This document shows positions 12,987 through 27,600 of a stretch of 64,000 bases of DNA, in pieces. The position numbers were made by a program, and so were the translations under genes. Under the pieces are notes generated by a model. It was given only the letters and a program-made list of their open reading frames with translations. It searched no databases and was not told the origin of the DNA. How positions within the stretch are numbered: the first letter of the stretch is position 1; every line of letters begins with the position of its first letter. This DNA comes from Drosophila pseudoobscura (Eukaryota; Arthropoda; Insecta; Diptera; Drosophilidae), in contig NC_046679.1 of the NCBI RefSeq assembly GCF_009870125.1, positions 7,068,001 through 7,132,000 of the forward strand, written 5' to 3'.

Positions 12987-15900
12987 GATCAGTCGATGGC
13001 AAGGCCGGCAGCATTTGCCTGGCCGCCGCTGGCCACCCACTACTATAGCTTCTAGAAAAAAAACGGGCAGGAAGGATCGGCAGGGATCGTCAGGGATCGA
13101 CCAGGATCAGACAGGGAGTCCGGGGAGTAAAGCAAACCAAATTAAGCAACACTTTTTATAGTACATAAAAGAAACATATATATAAACGCGGAAACAGAGC
13201 CCCCTTCCCCCCTCACTCACCCGCTGAGATCCGCATAGAAAAAAAGCAAGAAACCAACAAACAAAATACAAACATACACCTATGGCGCGTTGTGTACGCG
13301 CGTATATACCATATGTATGTATTATTGTTTCGTTTTTGACAATCGACAAATAGGCATTCTCTTGTACAAAACAAAAACAAAACTTTCTTAACAAAAACTA
13401 AAAAAACCAAGAAACAAATCTAAAAAAAACTCACACACACACACAACCTTAAACAACCTTAAGACCAACAAAAAACAAAAAAACAAAAAAATCTGAGCAA
13501 GAAAAATTTTCATTTTGCATTTTTTTACGACAATTTCTCTTTGGTTGATAGATATATGGAATATATATTTTTATTGAACAGAAAACTAACAACAACAGTC
13601 CAATGGGAATACAAAATAAAACAGAAAAACAGAAAATCAGAAAAACAACCAACAAACAGCAAAACAGCAGCCAGTCGTGTGGGGCCAGAGGTCTCTGGGA
13701 TCCCAGGGATGCTCCGTGCCCCACACAGACTGCCACGATATCGACAGAATCGAGTACTACATACAGCCGAGACCATATAGACAACAACATCTACAATATC
13801 CGATCAACAACAACAACAACAACCAACAGCAATAACAACAACATAACAAAACAGAAAATAAAAAATAAAACACACACAGAAAACAGTAAGCAAAACTCCA
13901 ATAGCAAAATTCTAAAATGAACTAAAAACAAAACCAAAATTCCACCACAGCAACATTCAACATTCAACATTCAACAATTTTTCTATAATTTCAACAACAA
14001 AAAAGACAACAAAAAGAAAAAAAAAACAAAAACGGAAATCAATAAACAAAGCTGCCTTCACATTTACAAATTAAATAAATTAGTAACAAATCGTAAACAA
14101 ACAAAGAGAAAAGAGAGCGGAGGAACGTTAGGAAAAAGCACACAAAATAATAATTCAAGGGAATCCGTAAAGAAAACCAAAAACGCAGAGCAACAACAAA
14201 GAAATTCCAAATTCATTTACTTAAATCAAAATTGAAAACCCACTGAAAATCATAAAAAAAATTTAAGCAAAGTCCCAAGAAATTAAAAAGACAAAAAAAC
14301 CCCTATAAACAAAATTGAGGTCCCAAAAATTATATATAAACAAAATACATGCCATACACAATTTCACACCAAAATTAAACAAAATTGGAACATAAAAAAA
14401 AAATATACATACATACTCGTATATACCGTAACAATTTGAAAAATCCCCAAGAAAAACTCACCTAAAAAATGATCTTTCAAACCCACACTTCCACCCACAT
14501 ATTGAACACTAAATTTAGAGAAAATTTAAATGTTTCAATGTTTACATAATAATGAAATATTAACCAACAAAATTATCTGTGTTTAGGCTTTAAAAAATCA
14601 AAAAAAAAAACAAGAATTTCGGCTTAAAAAAAATACATTTATTGTGAAACCACACATTTCGAGTACTTGTAAAAAAAATTTAAGAAAAAAATCATAAATA
14701 TATAAAGACTTTATATATGTATAACTATATATAATGCTTATATATTTCTATGACATATATATATATATTTGTATATTTATGTATGTGTGTGTCTTCATCA
14801 CTACGCGTATACCTCAAACCAAACAAAAACAAAAACATGATCATTTTGAGCAACTGAAAAACTATATATTTAAATGTACTTATACACTCTACACACACTC
14901 TTTTACAGGAGATCCCCTAGACATACATATTTACACAGATCCACAGATCACAGATCCCCATCCAGAAGACCCCGCCCCCCTTTGGCCAATCCCCCTTTCG
15001 ATATGTGTATTTTGCTTTCGTTTCGACTCTGAACTTCTATCCTAAACTAAATGTCTGCGTAAATGAAAGTAAATAAACAAAAAAAATCATATATAAATGT
15101 ACCTAAGGAAAACCGAAAAACATATTTTGTGTGCTAGCTAGTAAGTGTCAAAAGAAAACCATACAAAAATTATACACCATATATTTAAAGCAAATGAAAA
15201 GGAAGGAATGGAAAAGAGAGGAAAGGAGGAGTGGTAAATGTCGGTAAAATATTGTGAACATGTTTAGTGAATTATTATAAAACTTAAATGAAGGAAACTT
15301 ATGGAAAATAGGGGAAAAAAACAATATATATTTAAACAAGAAATGGAAAAATTGTAAGCTTCTGTTGGGCGATCTGTTCCACCGAGGCGATGGAAATCAT
15401 CTCCCAGATGGAATGGCAGATAGCCATTCACAGGGACGCCGAATCGGCCCCATGGGAATGGCTATTTTCAGCATCGGTGGAATGGGTATCGTGGAAAAGC
15501 AGCTTTAACAAATATATATCAAAATTATATTATAATTTCCACCAAAAATATTCCAAATTTAAACATTTGATGTGCATAAATGTTGTGGTTTAGTATCCAA
15601 AAGAAAATTAATCATAAGGACAAAAAATATTATGGAAATTCTGCATTTGGTATAAAACAAAAGAAAATGAAAAACTGGAAGAAGAAGAAAAAACAACTAG
15701 TAAATTCTCTGAAAATCAAAAACTTTTTATTATATAATGAAAAAGAAAGTGGTAAAGGAAAAGGAGAGGAAAGAAAAGAAAAGCGAAGGAAAAATAAATC
15801 AAAAGTATTTATTGCTAATTTAATTATATTTGAAGTATACATACATATTTATTATATATACAATACATATATATTAGACACACTATCTGTGATTAATAAT

Positions 15901-18900
15901 CCAAAATTTTGAAGAGCATTTTCTGAAAATCATGTTGGAAAACGGAGAGGAGAAAGTAATAATGGATATAAAAACACACACAAACACCCAACACACACAC
16001 ACACATAAGAACCCATTGTAGAACAGATCGGATACGAAACCCAAACAAACACACAATAAAACCAAGCTTACAAAAGCACCAGGCAGGAGGGTCTACTGTA
16101 CTCAGAAGAGCTCCTAAAAGCTACATCACTAAAACAGAAACCGGAAAACCGAAAACCGAAAACAGAGAACGGAACGGATCGAACCGAACCGATTCAAAGC
16201 TTATACAGTTGTATATATATTTTGGAATAATGTTTACTCAAAAATTAAAAATAAAAAAAATTGAAAAAAGAAATACTGCGAAACCAGCAACAAATATCCA
16301 GTTCAACTCAAAATTAATGAAAGATAAAGGAAAAATCTTTTATAAAGCAAAATTATACAAAAAGAAGAAGAAAATGAAATATTTCAAACTATAAAAAAAC
16401 AAAACAAAACATTTATTTTCTTGCTAGAAAAGAAGAATGTAATGTGAAGAAAATTCAGTGTAAACAAAAATCAAACTTAAAATAATAAACAAAATGATAA
16501 AGTGCAATTATACGGTTTATATAAGCAAATTTAAGAAGCGAACGTTAAAAAATATATTATAAAAAAACAAAAAACCACAAATCTAACAAGGAATACATTT
16601 AAAAACCAATTTCGAAGCATGTTTAGCTACAAAAGGCGACAACTTATTACAAATCAGTTAAAAACAAAACAAAACAAGAAATTAACAAACAAAACAAAAG
16701 TAAAAGACAGACAAGCATACATAAATCAGCCTGAAAATGCAGGGCGTTTCGAGATTTGAGTGGAATTTGTATGATTTTCAAACACAAGTCCCAGTGAAAC
16801 GCACTGTCTGGCTGTGATGATCCGATCCGAACAGAGATCGGAGCACACAGCACAGCCAAAGGCCCACAAAAGTATACTATACCATACCGAGAACAGCAAG
16901 AACCAGCAACAGAAATAGAAACAGAAAAAGAGGAAAGCAGAAAAGCAGAAAAGCGGAAAAACATAAGCCGAGTCGAAAGACGTAATGTCAACCTAGTGGT
17001 AGGCCCAAAAAATAGAAACAAAAACTAAAAACTAATAAAAACAGTCTAATGTAATTGAGTGACAGCTTGAGAATGTTGAATTGTATAGAATTTTTGCATA
17101 CCCACCTGCGTTAAGGCGTGGAGGGGCCCCATATCCTCCCCACCCCTCACCTTGGGCATGCGAAAACGCTCAGGTACGTGTTTTATTTTTCGGAGAGAAA
17201 AAAGATTGATTACCCATACACATTACTTATTCTTTGTTTTACTACAACATAATAGTTAATATCTGTATAAAAAGAAAGACGACGAGTAGCAGGAAAACTG
17301 AAACCCACTCTAAATTGATATATTATAATTTATGAATTGTTTAAAGTGGTTTATAAACAGAGAGAGAACGAGAGAGAGAGAGAGAGAGAGTTTCTAGCGT
17401 GCTTAAATGAAATTGCTCACATTTGTGTATAGAATCCAATTTGTTTTAATGCGAATCAAAATTTGCTGAATATAAGTGCATATACATATATCGATTAGAG
17501 CCTATATTGTTTGCGTTTAAGGATTAAGATTAGTTATTGTCTAAGCCGTAGGCAAATCGAAATTTCCGCTTATAAACCAATCAATTAACGTTCTTTTGTA
17601 ATCATTAAAATAGTTATTATTATTATTATTATTGATTGTAATATTGTAAGCCTCGATTTATGGTTTGTATATATTAGACAACATTTATTAATGGTACGAG
17701 TAGGACAAGGAGTATTCATACCCAGCCCCCCATCCCAACCCCGACCCCGCCCCGCCACCCCACTTCCCTTTTTTTAACTAATTCTTACCCTGTGTTCTAT
17801 ATTGATTTCTTAAATGGGCAAACATCATTTGAACTATAGTGCAATTGTTTCAAACAAAAACCAAGCAACACCAACAACCAATACTATATTAAACATTAAA
17901 GATTAATATTATTGAAGAGCTTTCTTTGCCAAAATATGCCAAGAATGTGAATGTATATGGATCGTATGGATCCGAGAATCAAAAATCATTTTAAGTGCAC
18001 ATATTTACCTTTTTTTTGTTTTTAAGACTATCTATGCCTAGGTTTTCCGATTTCTATGCGCACGAATTCAATATCAAAGTAAAAGTACAACAACAACAAC
18101 AAAAACAGACATCACAAAAACTAAAAACTTTACTTCTTATATTCTCTTTCAACTTGAGCGACACAACATCGTATACCTGGTACAAAAGAATCAAATAAAA
18201 TCCAATCAAATAAAGCAAAGATCATGAAACAATAGCCCAGCCGAGACAACAACCAGCCAAGACAACCACACATCCAACACACACACACACACAATAGCCC
18301 AGCCAAGACAACAACCAAGATCAATAGACCCCAAGCAAAAAAATAATTGAATTAAAAATTGCAAACAACAATAAATAATTAAATGTTACATTAAAATACA
18401 AAAAAAAGAGAAAAAAACAACAGAGCAGCCTAAAGTCGATTGTACTTTTCTTTTTTCTACCCACATAGACAGCCGAACAGCAAAACAGCAGATCAATTTT
18501 ATTAAACAATAGTACTACTCTTACTACAAAACTTAAAATAGCCACAGATAAATAGAAATAGCCACAGCAATTAACTTAAAGAAGAGACCCGTAACACACA
18601 CATCCACAGCTACAGGAGATACAGATCGAACACACATACAACAACAGTTTTTTCATAGCCACATAACCAATACAATAGCCACATAATTAGAGAAACAGCT
18701 CCGAGGGATTATATAGATCGAATCGACCGACCATCCCTACAATAGACAAAAGACAGAATACAACAAAATTAGAGGGATTTTATAAATCTGATCCCAGCAA
18801 TAGACAGCCGCAGAAAAAAGAAAGCAGCACAAGATCGAACTGCATGAAAAGGCCAGCAGATAACAAATACATCATTAAACAAAACAAAAAAACAACAAAC

Positions 18901-21699
18901 AACAAAAAACAATTTTTATTTCAATTATTAACTCTTAAAACTCCACAACAATTACAGTTACAACCATACAACCACAACAACAATAGCCCTAGACAAATAT
19001 TAACCATAATTAATCAGCAGAAAACCAACAATTTCAAATAGTAATAATAAGTACGAATAAATTGGCAAACAAAAAAAAAACTAAACTTAAATCGTAGCCA
19101 GGCAAAAAGTTTTGAGCAGAATTTTTTCATTATTTTTACAACAAACAAAACTGACATAAGTACAAGTTTATGATTACAAATTACAAATGTTTGGGTAAAC
19201 TACAGAAGAAAATAACTCTAATTTTTGCAAAATTAAGTTTAGAAAAAAGAAACCACACCCACACACACACTCACACACTTTTGTTTAAAGGAAAACCACA
19301 GCCAATAAGCATATGAAAAATATAAGATTTCAATTATAATTAGCAATAGCCCATAAGTGCAGAAAGAAAAACAAACAAACAGTGTATTTAGCATTAAAAA
19401 ACAAAGACAGCAAAGAATATAAAATAGAAGTAACAAAAACTTAAGCAAACTTTAGTTCTGCATTGAAGAAAAAACAATCCAAACAAACAATATGTTTAAT
19501 TTGATAAGTAATTTATACCATTTACATAATGAAATTTCGCATTATTTGATCTACAAGTATGAATTATAAATTATAATTGTAAACCTTTAATTAATATATT
19601 TACAGAGAAATTGTTATAAAAAGAAACCCGCACTACACTTTAAGTTTATAATTTTCGTTATTTTCTATTATTTACTTATTATGTTTTAAACGCAACGCAA
19701 AAAAACGACCGATTTATATATACAATATATATTTACGCATTAAACGTTTATTAATAAAAACAAAAACACAATAAAAAAAAACAACAATATTTTAGTTAAA
19801 CCTTTTACGTTTTTGCATTGATTTTACTTTCCACCAACGGAGGCTTTTATTTGATATTTAAACAAAGAGTAAAACCAAAAAACAATTACAGAATAAATAA
19901 GAGAAATATGCTATAGAAAATTAAGGCACAGTCTAACAACTGCAACCAGATATCTATTACCATTATATGCAATAGCTATAAACGAATAGAACACAATGAA
20001 AATCAATTAAATGAATTAAACAATAGCCCAAAGTAAGTATTGGCCGTGATGAGAGCTAACAAGGCCAGTATTTTCTCCATTTTCACATGCAAAAAGATCA
20101 GCGAACAACCAATTGGCACAAGACAACAACAACAATCAGAACAACCACAAGCAAAGGCAATTGAAACAAAACAAGCATTTCTTTCAGTTGATTGATCATT
20201 ATTTCGAATATTCTTCAGTTCTTCAGTTGACTCTCAAGACTTTCGAAAACTGTTTTGGCGTAAACCCAAAATCAATAAATAAAGGAAGTAACTATCACGG
20301 ACGAGCCAAAGGAATCGTATATCTAAACTCAAAACAGCTTCAGGGACCAACTAAAAATGAAAATGAAATGATTTAAAACAAAACAAAGAAAAAAGTAAAT
20401 AATTTAAAACAAAAATTAATAAAGAACAACTGGTAAATCATACTAAAATGTAAAGACAAGGCAGAATAAAAAAACTAAAATTAAAGTAAATTTAACATTT
20501 CCAGGCATATCTAAATGAAAACCAAGAAAAATTACAACAAAAAATACATTCAAAATTATGGAAAAAATTCATATGTATGTACATATATAGAAAAGAAACC
20601 CCAAAACCTTTGGTAAGCCATATACATCTTCTATATGATATATTTAAGCGTGTCAAAAAACAAAAATTAACCAAAATCAGATAAGTATTTCGGGCAAAAT
20701 CATTTCGGATGGTAAAACCTCTACATACATATATGTAAGGCAAAAATGTATACGATGTGCAAGAGAAATTACAACTAAAAGTGGATTAGGTGTATAAGAT
20801 ATACCTAGATATTTGGCTAAAAGTATAAAGGAAAAAGGAAATTAAACCCTTATTGGAATAGGAGAAATTAACGTTTTGTGTAAATAACGTATGATTTTCG
20901 AAAAAAAAACGAGAAGAAAACAAAAAGGTAACGAGAAAACCATTAATCCATTAAACAAAATACAAGTAAATTCAAATTAGAACAAATTTTTGTCAACAAT
21001 TAAAATGACCTAGTAAATGCTAAATTCAAATTTATATAGTACATACCCATGTATTTGTGTACGAGTATATGTATGTATGTATGTATGGCGTGTATTGCAT
21101 AAGTTCGATGTGAGTATATAAAGATTATTATTAATATTATGCTTACCCTATCATTTCCAAGTTATTTTGTTCGTAACAAAAGATGAAAACCCAATGGAAA
21201 AACCGAAAATCAAAAACTATGCAAATTCAAAGCCAATGACGAGAAACAACAACAACAACAAAACAATAAATGTGCTGATGTGCTGAATGCCACAAAAAGA
21301 ACGAGATCCAGAAGGAAACATTTCGATTCCTCTCAAATGTTAAGCAAATAAATCTATGGCAAAATCATTGTAAAAAAGTATAAAAACAACAAGTAATGGG
21401 GCGGCAGATGGAAAATTTGCTAAAGAAAAAGTTACGATTTGTGTAAATGTGAACATAATGAACATATTGAAAAGATATAGCAGGTATACAATAATGGCCG
21501 AATGGAAACCAAAACAAAACTAAACAAATGAACAACTTACCGCAAGGAGACAAAGCAAATACAAAATACAAAACACAAATGACACAAAAACAAAACTATT
21601 AACTTGTAACGATGTGAACTTGGAGCATACTTTCAGTATTTTTATGAATACTGTCAATAAAAATTAATAAAACATAAGCGAATACATTGTTTGATTTCC
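12987..21699 (+). other. A-rich gene-free stretch, probable long E93 3' UTR and downstream DNA
   Basis: After the E93 stop, about 8.7 kb is strongly A-rich on the plus strand, with many CAAA and AACA runs and no credible coding frame. AATAAA and ATTAAA signals are numerous, so the cleavage site cannot be chosen by eye. Perfect Pumilio-type UGUANAUA matches occur at 16210-16217, 17666-17673, 20578-20585 and 20879-20886. These would fit regulated 3' UTR if transcription extends that far. Microsatellites occur, for example GA near 17362-17392. I infer the UTR from position and strand asymmetry only. Confidence 0.45.
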
Positions 21700-24600
21700 A
21701 CCTACGGTGGATATGTGAGAAATACGAGTATATATGATCACGGAGAGGCATGCCGCGTCCAAATCGGCTGTCGTATAGCAGAGATATACCGTGCAGAAAA
21801 AAGAAGTATCTCAAAGATATGCAAATCGAAATCTTCGAAAGGCTATATCTCACACAAATAGGACCAGATCAGTGCGGGACCCACTTTCCCAGGACCGTGG
21901 GGGTCCTGCCTGTCGACTGCCATCAAAATCTCGACTTCGGAAATGAGGCCGATTTTTGGCAAATTTAATGATGTAATGATTTTTGGCGAAAATCGTGAAA
22001 AAATGGATGTCCTTTTTTCGGATTGCAGTTGACTGGCAGGACTCTCCCGATCACGAAAAGACATGCCACGCCCCGATCGGCTGCCGTATCGCTGAGATAC
22101 AGCTTTCAGAAAAGACCAGTATCTCAAATATATTCATATTCAAATCTTCCGAAGGCTATATCTCACACAAATAGGGCCAGATCGGTACAGATTTTGGATG
22201 GAAGTCGACAGGCAGGAGTCTCCCGATCACGAAAAGACATGCCGCACTCCGATCGGCTGCCGTATCGCTGAGATACAGCTTTCAGAAAAGACCAGTATCT
22301 CAGAGATATGCATATTCAAATCTTCCGAAGGCTATATCTCACACAAATAGGGGCAAATCGGTACAGATTTCAGATGGCAGTCGACAGGCAGGACTCTCCC
22401 GATCACGAAAAGACATGCCACGCCCCGATCGGCTGCCGTATCACTGAGATACAGCTTTCAGAAAAGACCAGTATCTCAAAGATATTCATATTCAAATCTT
22501 CCGAACGCTATATCTCACACAAATAGGGCCAGATCGGTACAGATTTTGGATGGCAGTCGACAGGCAGGAGTCTCCCGATCACGAAAAGACATGCCGCACT
22601 CCGATCGGCTGCCGTATCGCTGAGATACAGCTTTCAGAAAAGACCAGTATCTCAGAGATATGCATATTCAAATCTTCCGAAGGCTATATCTCACACAAAT
22701 AGGGGCAAATCGGTACAGATTTCAGATGGCAGTCGACAGGCAGGACTCTCCCGATCACGAAAAGACATGCCACGCCCCGATCGGCTGCCGTATCGCTGAG
22801 ATACAGCTTTCAGAAAAGACCAGTATCTCAAAGATATTCATATTCAAATCTTCCGAAGGCTATATCTCACACAAATAGGGCCAGATCGGTACAGATTTCG
22901 GATGGCAGTCGACAGGCAGGACTCTCCCGATCACGAAAAGACATGCCACGCCCCGATCGGCTGCCGTATCGCTGAGATACAGCTTTCAGAAAAGACCAGT
23001 ATCTCACAGATATGCATATTCAAATCTTCCGAAGGCTATATCTCACACAAATAGGACCAGATCGGTACAGATTTCGGATAGCATTCGACAGGCATTACTC
23101 TCCCGATCACGAAAAGACATGTCGCACTCCGATCGGCTGCCGTATCGCTGAGATACAGCTTTCAGAAAAGTCCAGTATCTCAGAGATATGCCAATCCAGA
23201 TCTTCCGAAGGCTATATCTCACACAAATATGGCTATATCTCACACAAATAGGGCCAGATCAGTGCGGGACCCACTCTCCCAGGACCGTGGGGGTTCTGCC
23301 TGTCGACTGCCATCAAAATCTCGACTTCGGAAATGAGGCCGATTTTTGGCAAATTTAATGATGTAACCATCATGATTTTTTGCGAAAATCGTGCAAAAAT
23401 GGATGTTTTTTTTTCGGACTGCAGTCGACTGGCAGGACTCTCCCGATCACGAAATACATGCCACGCCCCGATCGGCTGCCGTATCGCTGAGAAACAGCTT
23501 TCAGAAAAGACCAGTATCTCAAAGATATGTCAATCCAGATCTTCCGAAGGCTATATCTCACACAAATAGGGACAGATCGGTACAGATTTCGGATGGCAGT
23601 CGACAGGCAGGACTCTCCCGATCACGAAAAGACATGCCGCACTCCCGTCGGCTGCCGTATCGCTGAGATACAGCGTGCAGAAAAAAGAAGTATCTCAAAG
23701 ATATGCATATTCAAATCTTCCGAGGGCTATATCTCACACAAATAGGACCAGATCGGTACAGATTTCGGATAGCATTCGACAGGCATTACTCTCCCGATCA
23801 CGAAAAGACATGCCGCACTCCGATCGGCTGCCGTATCGCTGAGATGCAGCTTTCCGAAAAAACCAGTATCTCAAAGATATGTATATTCAAATCTTCCGAA
23901 GGCTATATCTCACACAAATAGGACCAGATCGGTACAGATTTCGGATAGCATTCGACAGGCATTACTCTCCCGATCACGAAAAGACATGCCGCACTCCGAT
24001 CGGCTGCCGTATCGCTGAGATACAGCTTTCAGAAAAGTCCAGTATCTCAGAGATATGCCAATCCAGATCTTCCGAAGGCTATATCTCACACAAATAGGAC
24101 CAGATCGGTACAGATTTTGGATGGCAGCCGACAGGCAGGAGTCTCCCGATCACGAAAAGACATGCCGCACTCCGATCGGCTGCCGTATCGCTGAGATACA
24201 GCTTTCAGAAAAGACCAGTATCTCAAAGATATGCCAATCCAGATCTTCCGAAGGCTATATCTCACACAAATAGCACCAGATCAGTGCGGGACCCACTTTC
24301 CCATAACCGTGGGGGTCCTGCCTGTCGACTGCCATCAAAATCTCGACTTCGGAAATGAGGCCGATTTTTGGCAAATTTAATGATGTAACCATCATGATTT
24401 TTTGCGAAAATCGTGCAAAAATGGATGTTTTTTTTTCGGACTGCAGTCGACTGGCAGGACTCTCCCGATCACGAAAAGACATGCCACGCCCCGATCGGCT
24501 GCCGTATCGCTGAGATACAGCTTTCAGAAAAGACCAGTATCTCACAGATATGCATATTCAAATCTTCCGAAGGCTATATCTCACACAAATAGGACCAGAT

Positions 24601-27600
24601 CGGTACAGATTTCGGATAGCATTCGACAGGCATTACTCTCCCGATCACGAAAAGACATGTCGCACTCCGATCGGCTGCCGTATCGCTGAGATACAGCTTT
24701 CAGAAAAGTCCAGTATCTCAGAGATATGCCAATCCAGATCTTCCGAAGGCTATATCTCACACAAATATGGCTATATCTCACACAAATAGGGCCAGATCAG
24801 TGCGGGACCCACTCTCCCAGGACCGTGGGGGTTCTGCCTGTCGACTGCCATCAAAATCTCGACTTCGGAAATGAGGCCGATTTTTGGCAAATTTAATGAT
24901 GTAACCATCATGATTTTTTGCGAAAATCGTGCAAAAATGGATGTTTTTTTTTCGGACTGCAGTCGACTGGCAGGACTCTCCCGATCACGAAATACATGCC
25001 ACGCCCCGATCGGCTGCCGTATCGCTGAGAAACAGCTTTCAGAAAAGACCAGTATCTCAAAGATATGTCAATCCAGATCTTCCGAAGGCTATATCTCACA
25101 CAAATAGGGACAGATCGGTACAGATTTCGGATGGCAGTCGACAGGCAGGACTCTCCCGATCACGAAAAGACATGCCGCACTCCCGTCGGCTGCCGTATCG
25201 CTGAGATACAGCGTGCAGAAAAAAGAAGTATCTCAAAGATATGCATATTCAAATCTTCCGAGGGCTATATCTCACACAAATAGGACCAGATCGGTACAGA
25301 TTTCGGATAGCATTCGACAGGCATTACTCTCCCGATCACGAAAAGACATGCCGCACTCCGATCGGCTGCCGTATCGCTGAGATGCAGCTTTCCGAAAAAA
25401 CCAGTATCTCAAAGATATGTATATTCAAATCTTCCGAAGGCTATATCTCACACAAATAGGACCAGATCGGTACAGATTTCGGATAGCATTCGACAGGCAT
25501 TACTCTCCCGATCACGAAAAGACATGCCGCACTCCGATCGGCTGCCGTATCGCTGAGATACAGCTTTCAGAAAAGTCCAGTATCTCAGAGATATGCCAAT
25601 CCAGATCTTCCGAAGGCTATATCTCACACAAATAGGACCAGATCGGTACAGATTTTGGATGGCAGCCGACAGGCAGGAGTCTCCCGATCACGAAAAGACA
25701 TGCCGCACTCCGATCGGCTGCCGTATCGCTGAGATACAGCTTTCAGAAAAGACCAGTATCTCAAAGATATGCCAATCCAGATCTTCCGAAGGCTATATCT
25801 CACACAAATAGCACCAGATCAGTGCGGGACCCACTTTCCCATAACCGTGGGGGTCCTGCCTGTCGACTGCCATCAAAATCTCGACTTCGGAAATGAGGCC
25901 GATTTTTGGCAAATTTAATGATGTAACCATCATGATTTTTTGCGAAAATCGTGCAAAAATGGATGTTTTTTTTTCGGACTGCAGTCGACTGGCAGGACTC
26001 TCCCGATCACGAAATACATGCCACGCCCCGATCGGCTGCCGTATCGCTGAGAAACAGCTTTCAGAAAAGACCAGTATCTCAAAGATATGTCAATCCAGAT
26101 CTTCCGAAGGCTATATCTCACACAAATAGGGACAGATCGGTACAGATTTCGGATGGCAGTCGACAGGCAGGACTCTCCCGATCACGAAAAGACATGCCGC
26201 ACTCCCGTCGGCTGCCGTATCGCTGAGATACAGCGTGCAGAAAAAAGAAGTATCTCAAAGATATGCATATTCAAATCTTCCGAGGGCTATATCTCACACA
26301 AATAGGACCAGATCGGTACAGATTTCGGATAGCATTCGACAGGCATTACTCTCCCGATCACGAAAAGACATGCCGCACTCCGATCGGCTGCCGTATCGCT
26401 GAGATGCAGCTTTCCGAAAAAACCAGTATCTCAAAGATATGTATATTCAAATCTTCCGAAGGCTATATCTCACACAAATAGGACCAGATCGGTACAGATT
26501 TCGGATAGCATTCGACAGGCATTACTCTCCCGATCACGAAAAGACATGCCGCACTCCGATCGGCTGCCGTATCGCTGAGATACAGCTTTCAGAAAAGTCC
26601 AGTATCTCAGAGATATGCCAATCCAGATCTTCCGAAGGCTATATCTCACACAAATAGGACCAGATCGGTACAGATTTTGGATGGCAGCCGACAGGCAGGA
26701 GTCTCCCGATCACGAAAAGACATGCCGCACTCCGATCGGCTGCCGTATCGCTGAGATACAGCTTTCAGAAAAGACCAGTATCTCAAAGATATGCCAATCC
26801 AGATCTTCCGAAGGCTATATCTCACACAAATAGCACCAGATCAGTGCGGGACCCACTTTCCCATAACCGTGGGGGTCCTGCCTGTCGACTGCCATCAAAA
26901 TCTCGACTTCGGAAATGAGGCCGATTTTTGGCAAATTTAATGATGTAACCATCATGATTTTTTGCGAAAATCGTGAAAAAATGGATGTCCTTTTTTCGGA
27001 CTGCAGTCGACTGGCAGGACTCTCCCGATCACGAAAAGACATGCCACGCCCCGATCGGCTGCCGTATCGCTGAGATACAGCTTTCAGAAAAGACAAGTAT
27101 CTCACAGATATGCATATTCAAATCTTCCGAAGGCTATATCTCACACAAATAGGGGCAAATCGGTACAGATTTCGGATGGCCGTCGACAGGCAGGAGTCTC
27201 CCGATCACGAAAAGACATGCCGCACTCCGATCGGCTGCCGTATCGCTGAGATGCAGCTTTCCGAAAAAACCAGTACCTCAAAGATATGCATATTCAAATC
27301 TTCCGAAGGCTATATCTCACACAAATAGGACCAGATCGGTACAGATTTCGGATGGCAGTCGACAGGCAGGACTCTCCCGATCACGAAAAGACATGCCACG
27401 CCCCGATCGGCTGCCGTATCGCTGAGATACAGCTTTCAGAAAAGACCAGTATCTCACAGATATGCATATTCAAATCTTCCGAAGGCTATATCTCACACAA
27501 ATAGGACCAGATCGGTACAGATTTTGGATGGCAGTCGACAGGCAGGACTCTCCCGATCGGATGGCAGTCGACAGGCAGGACTCTCCCGATCACGAAAAGA

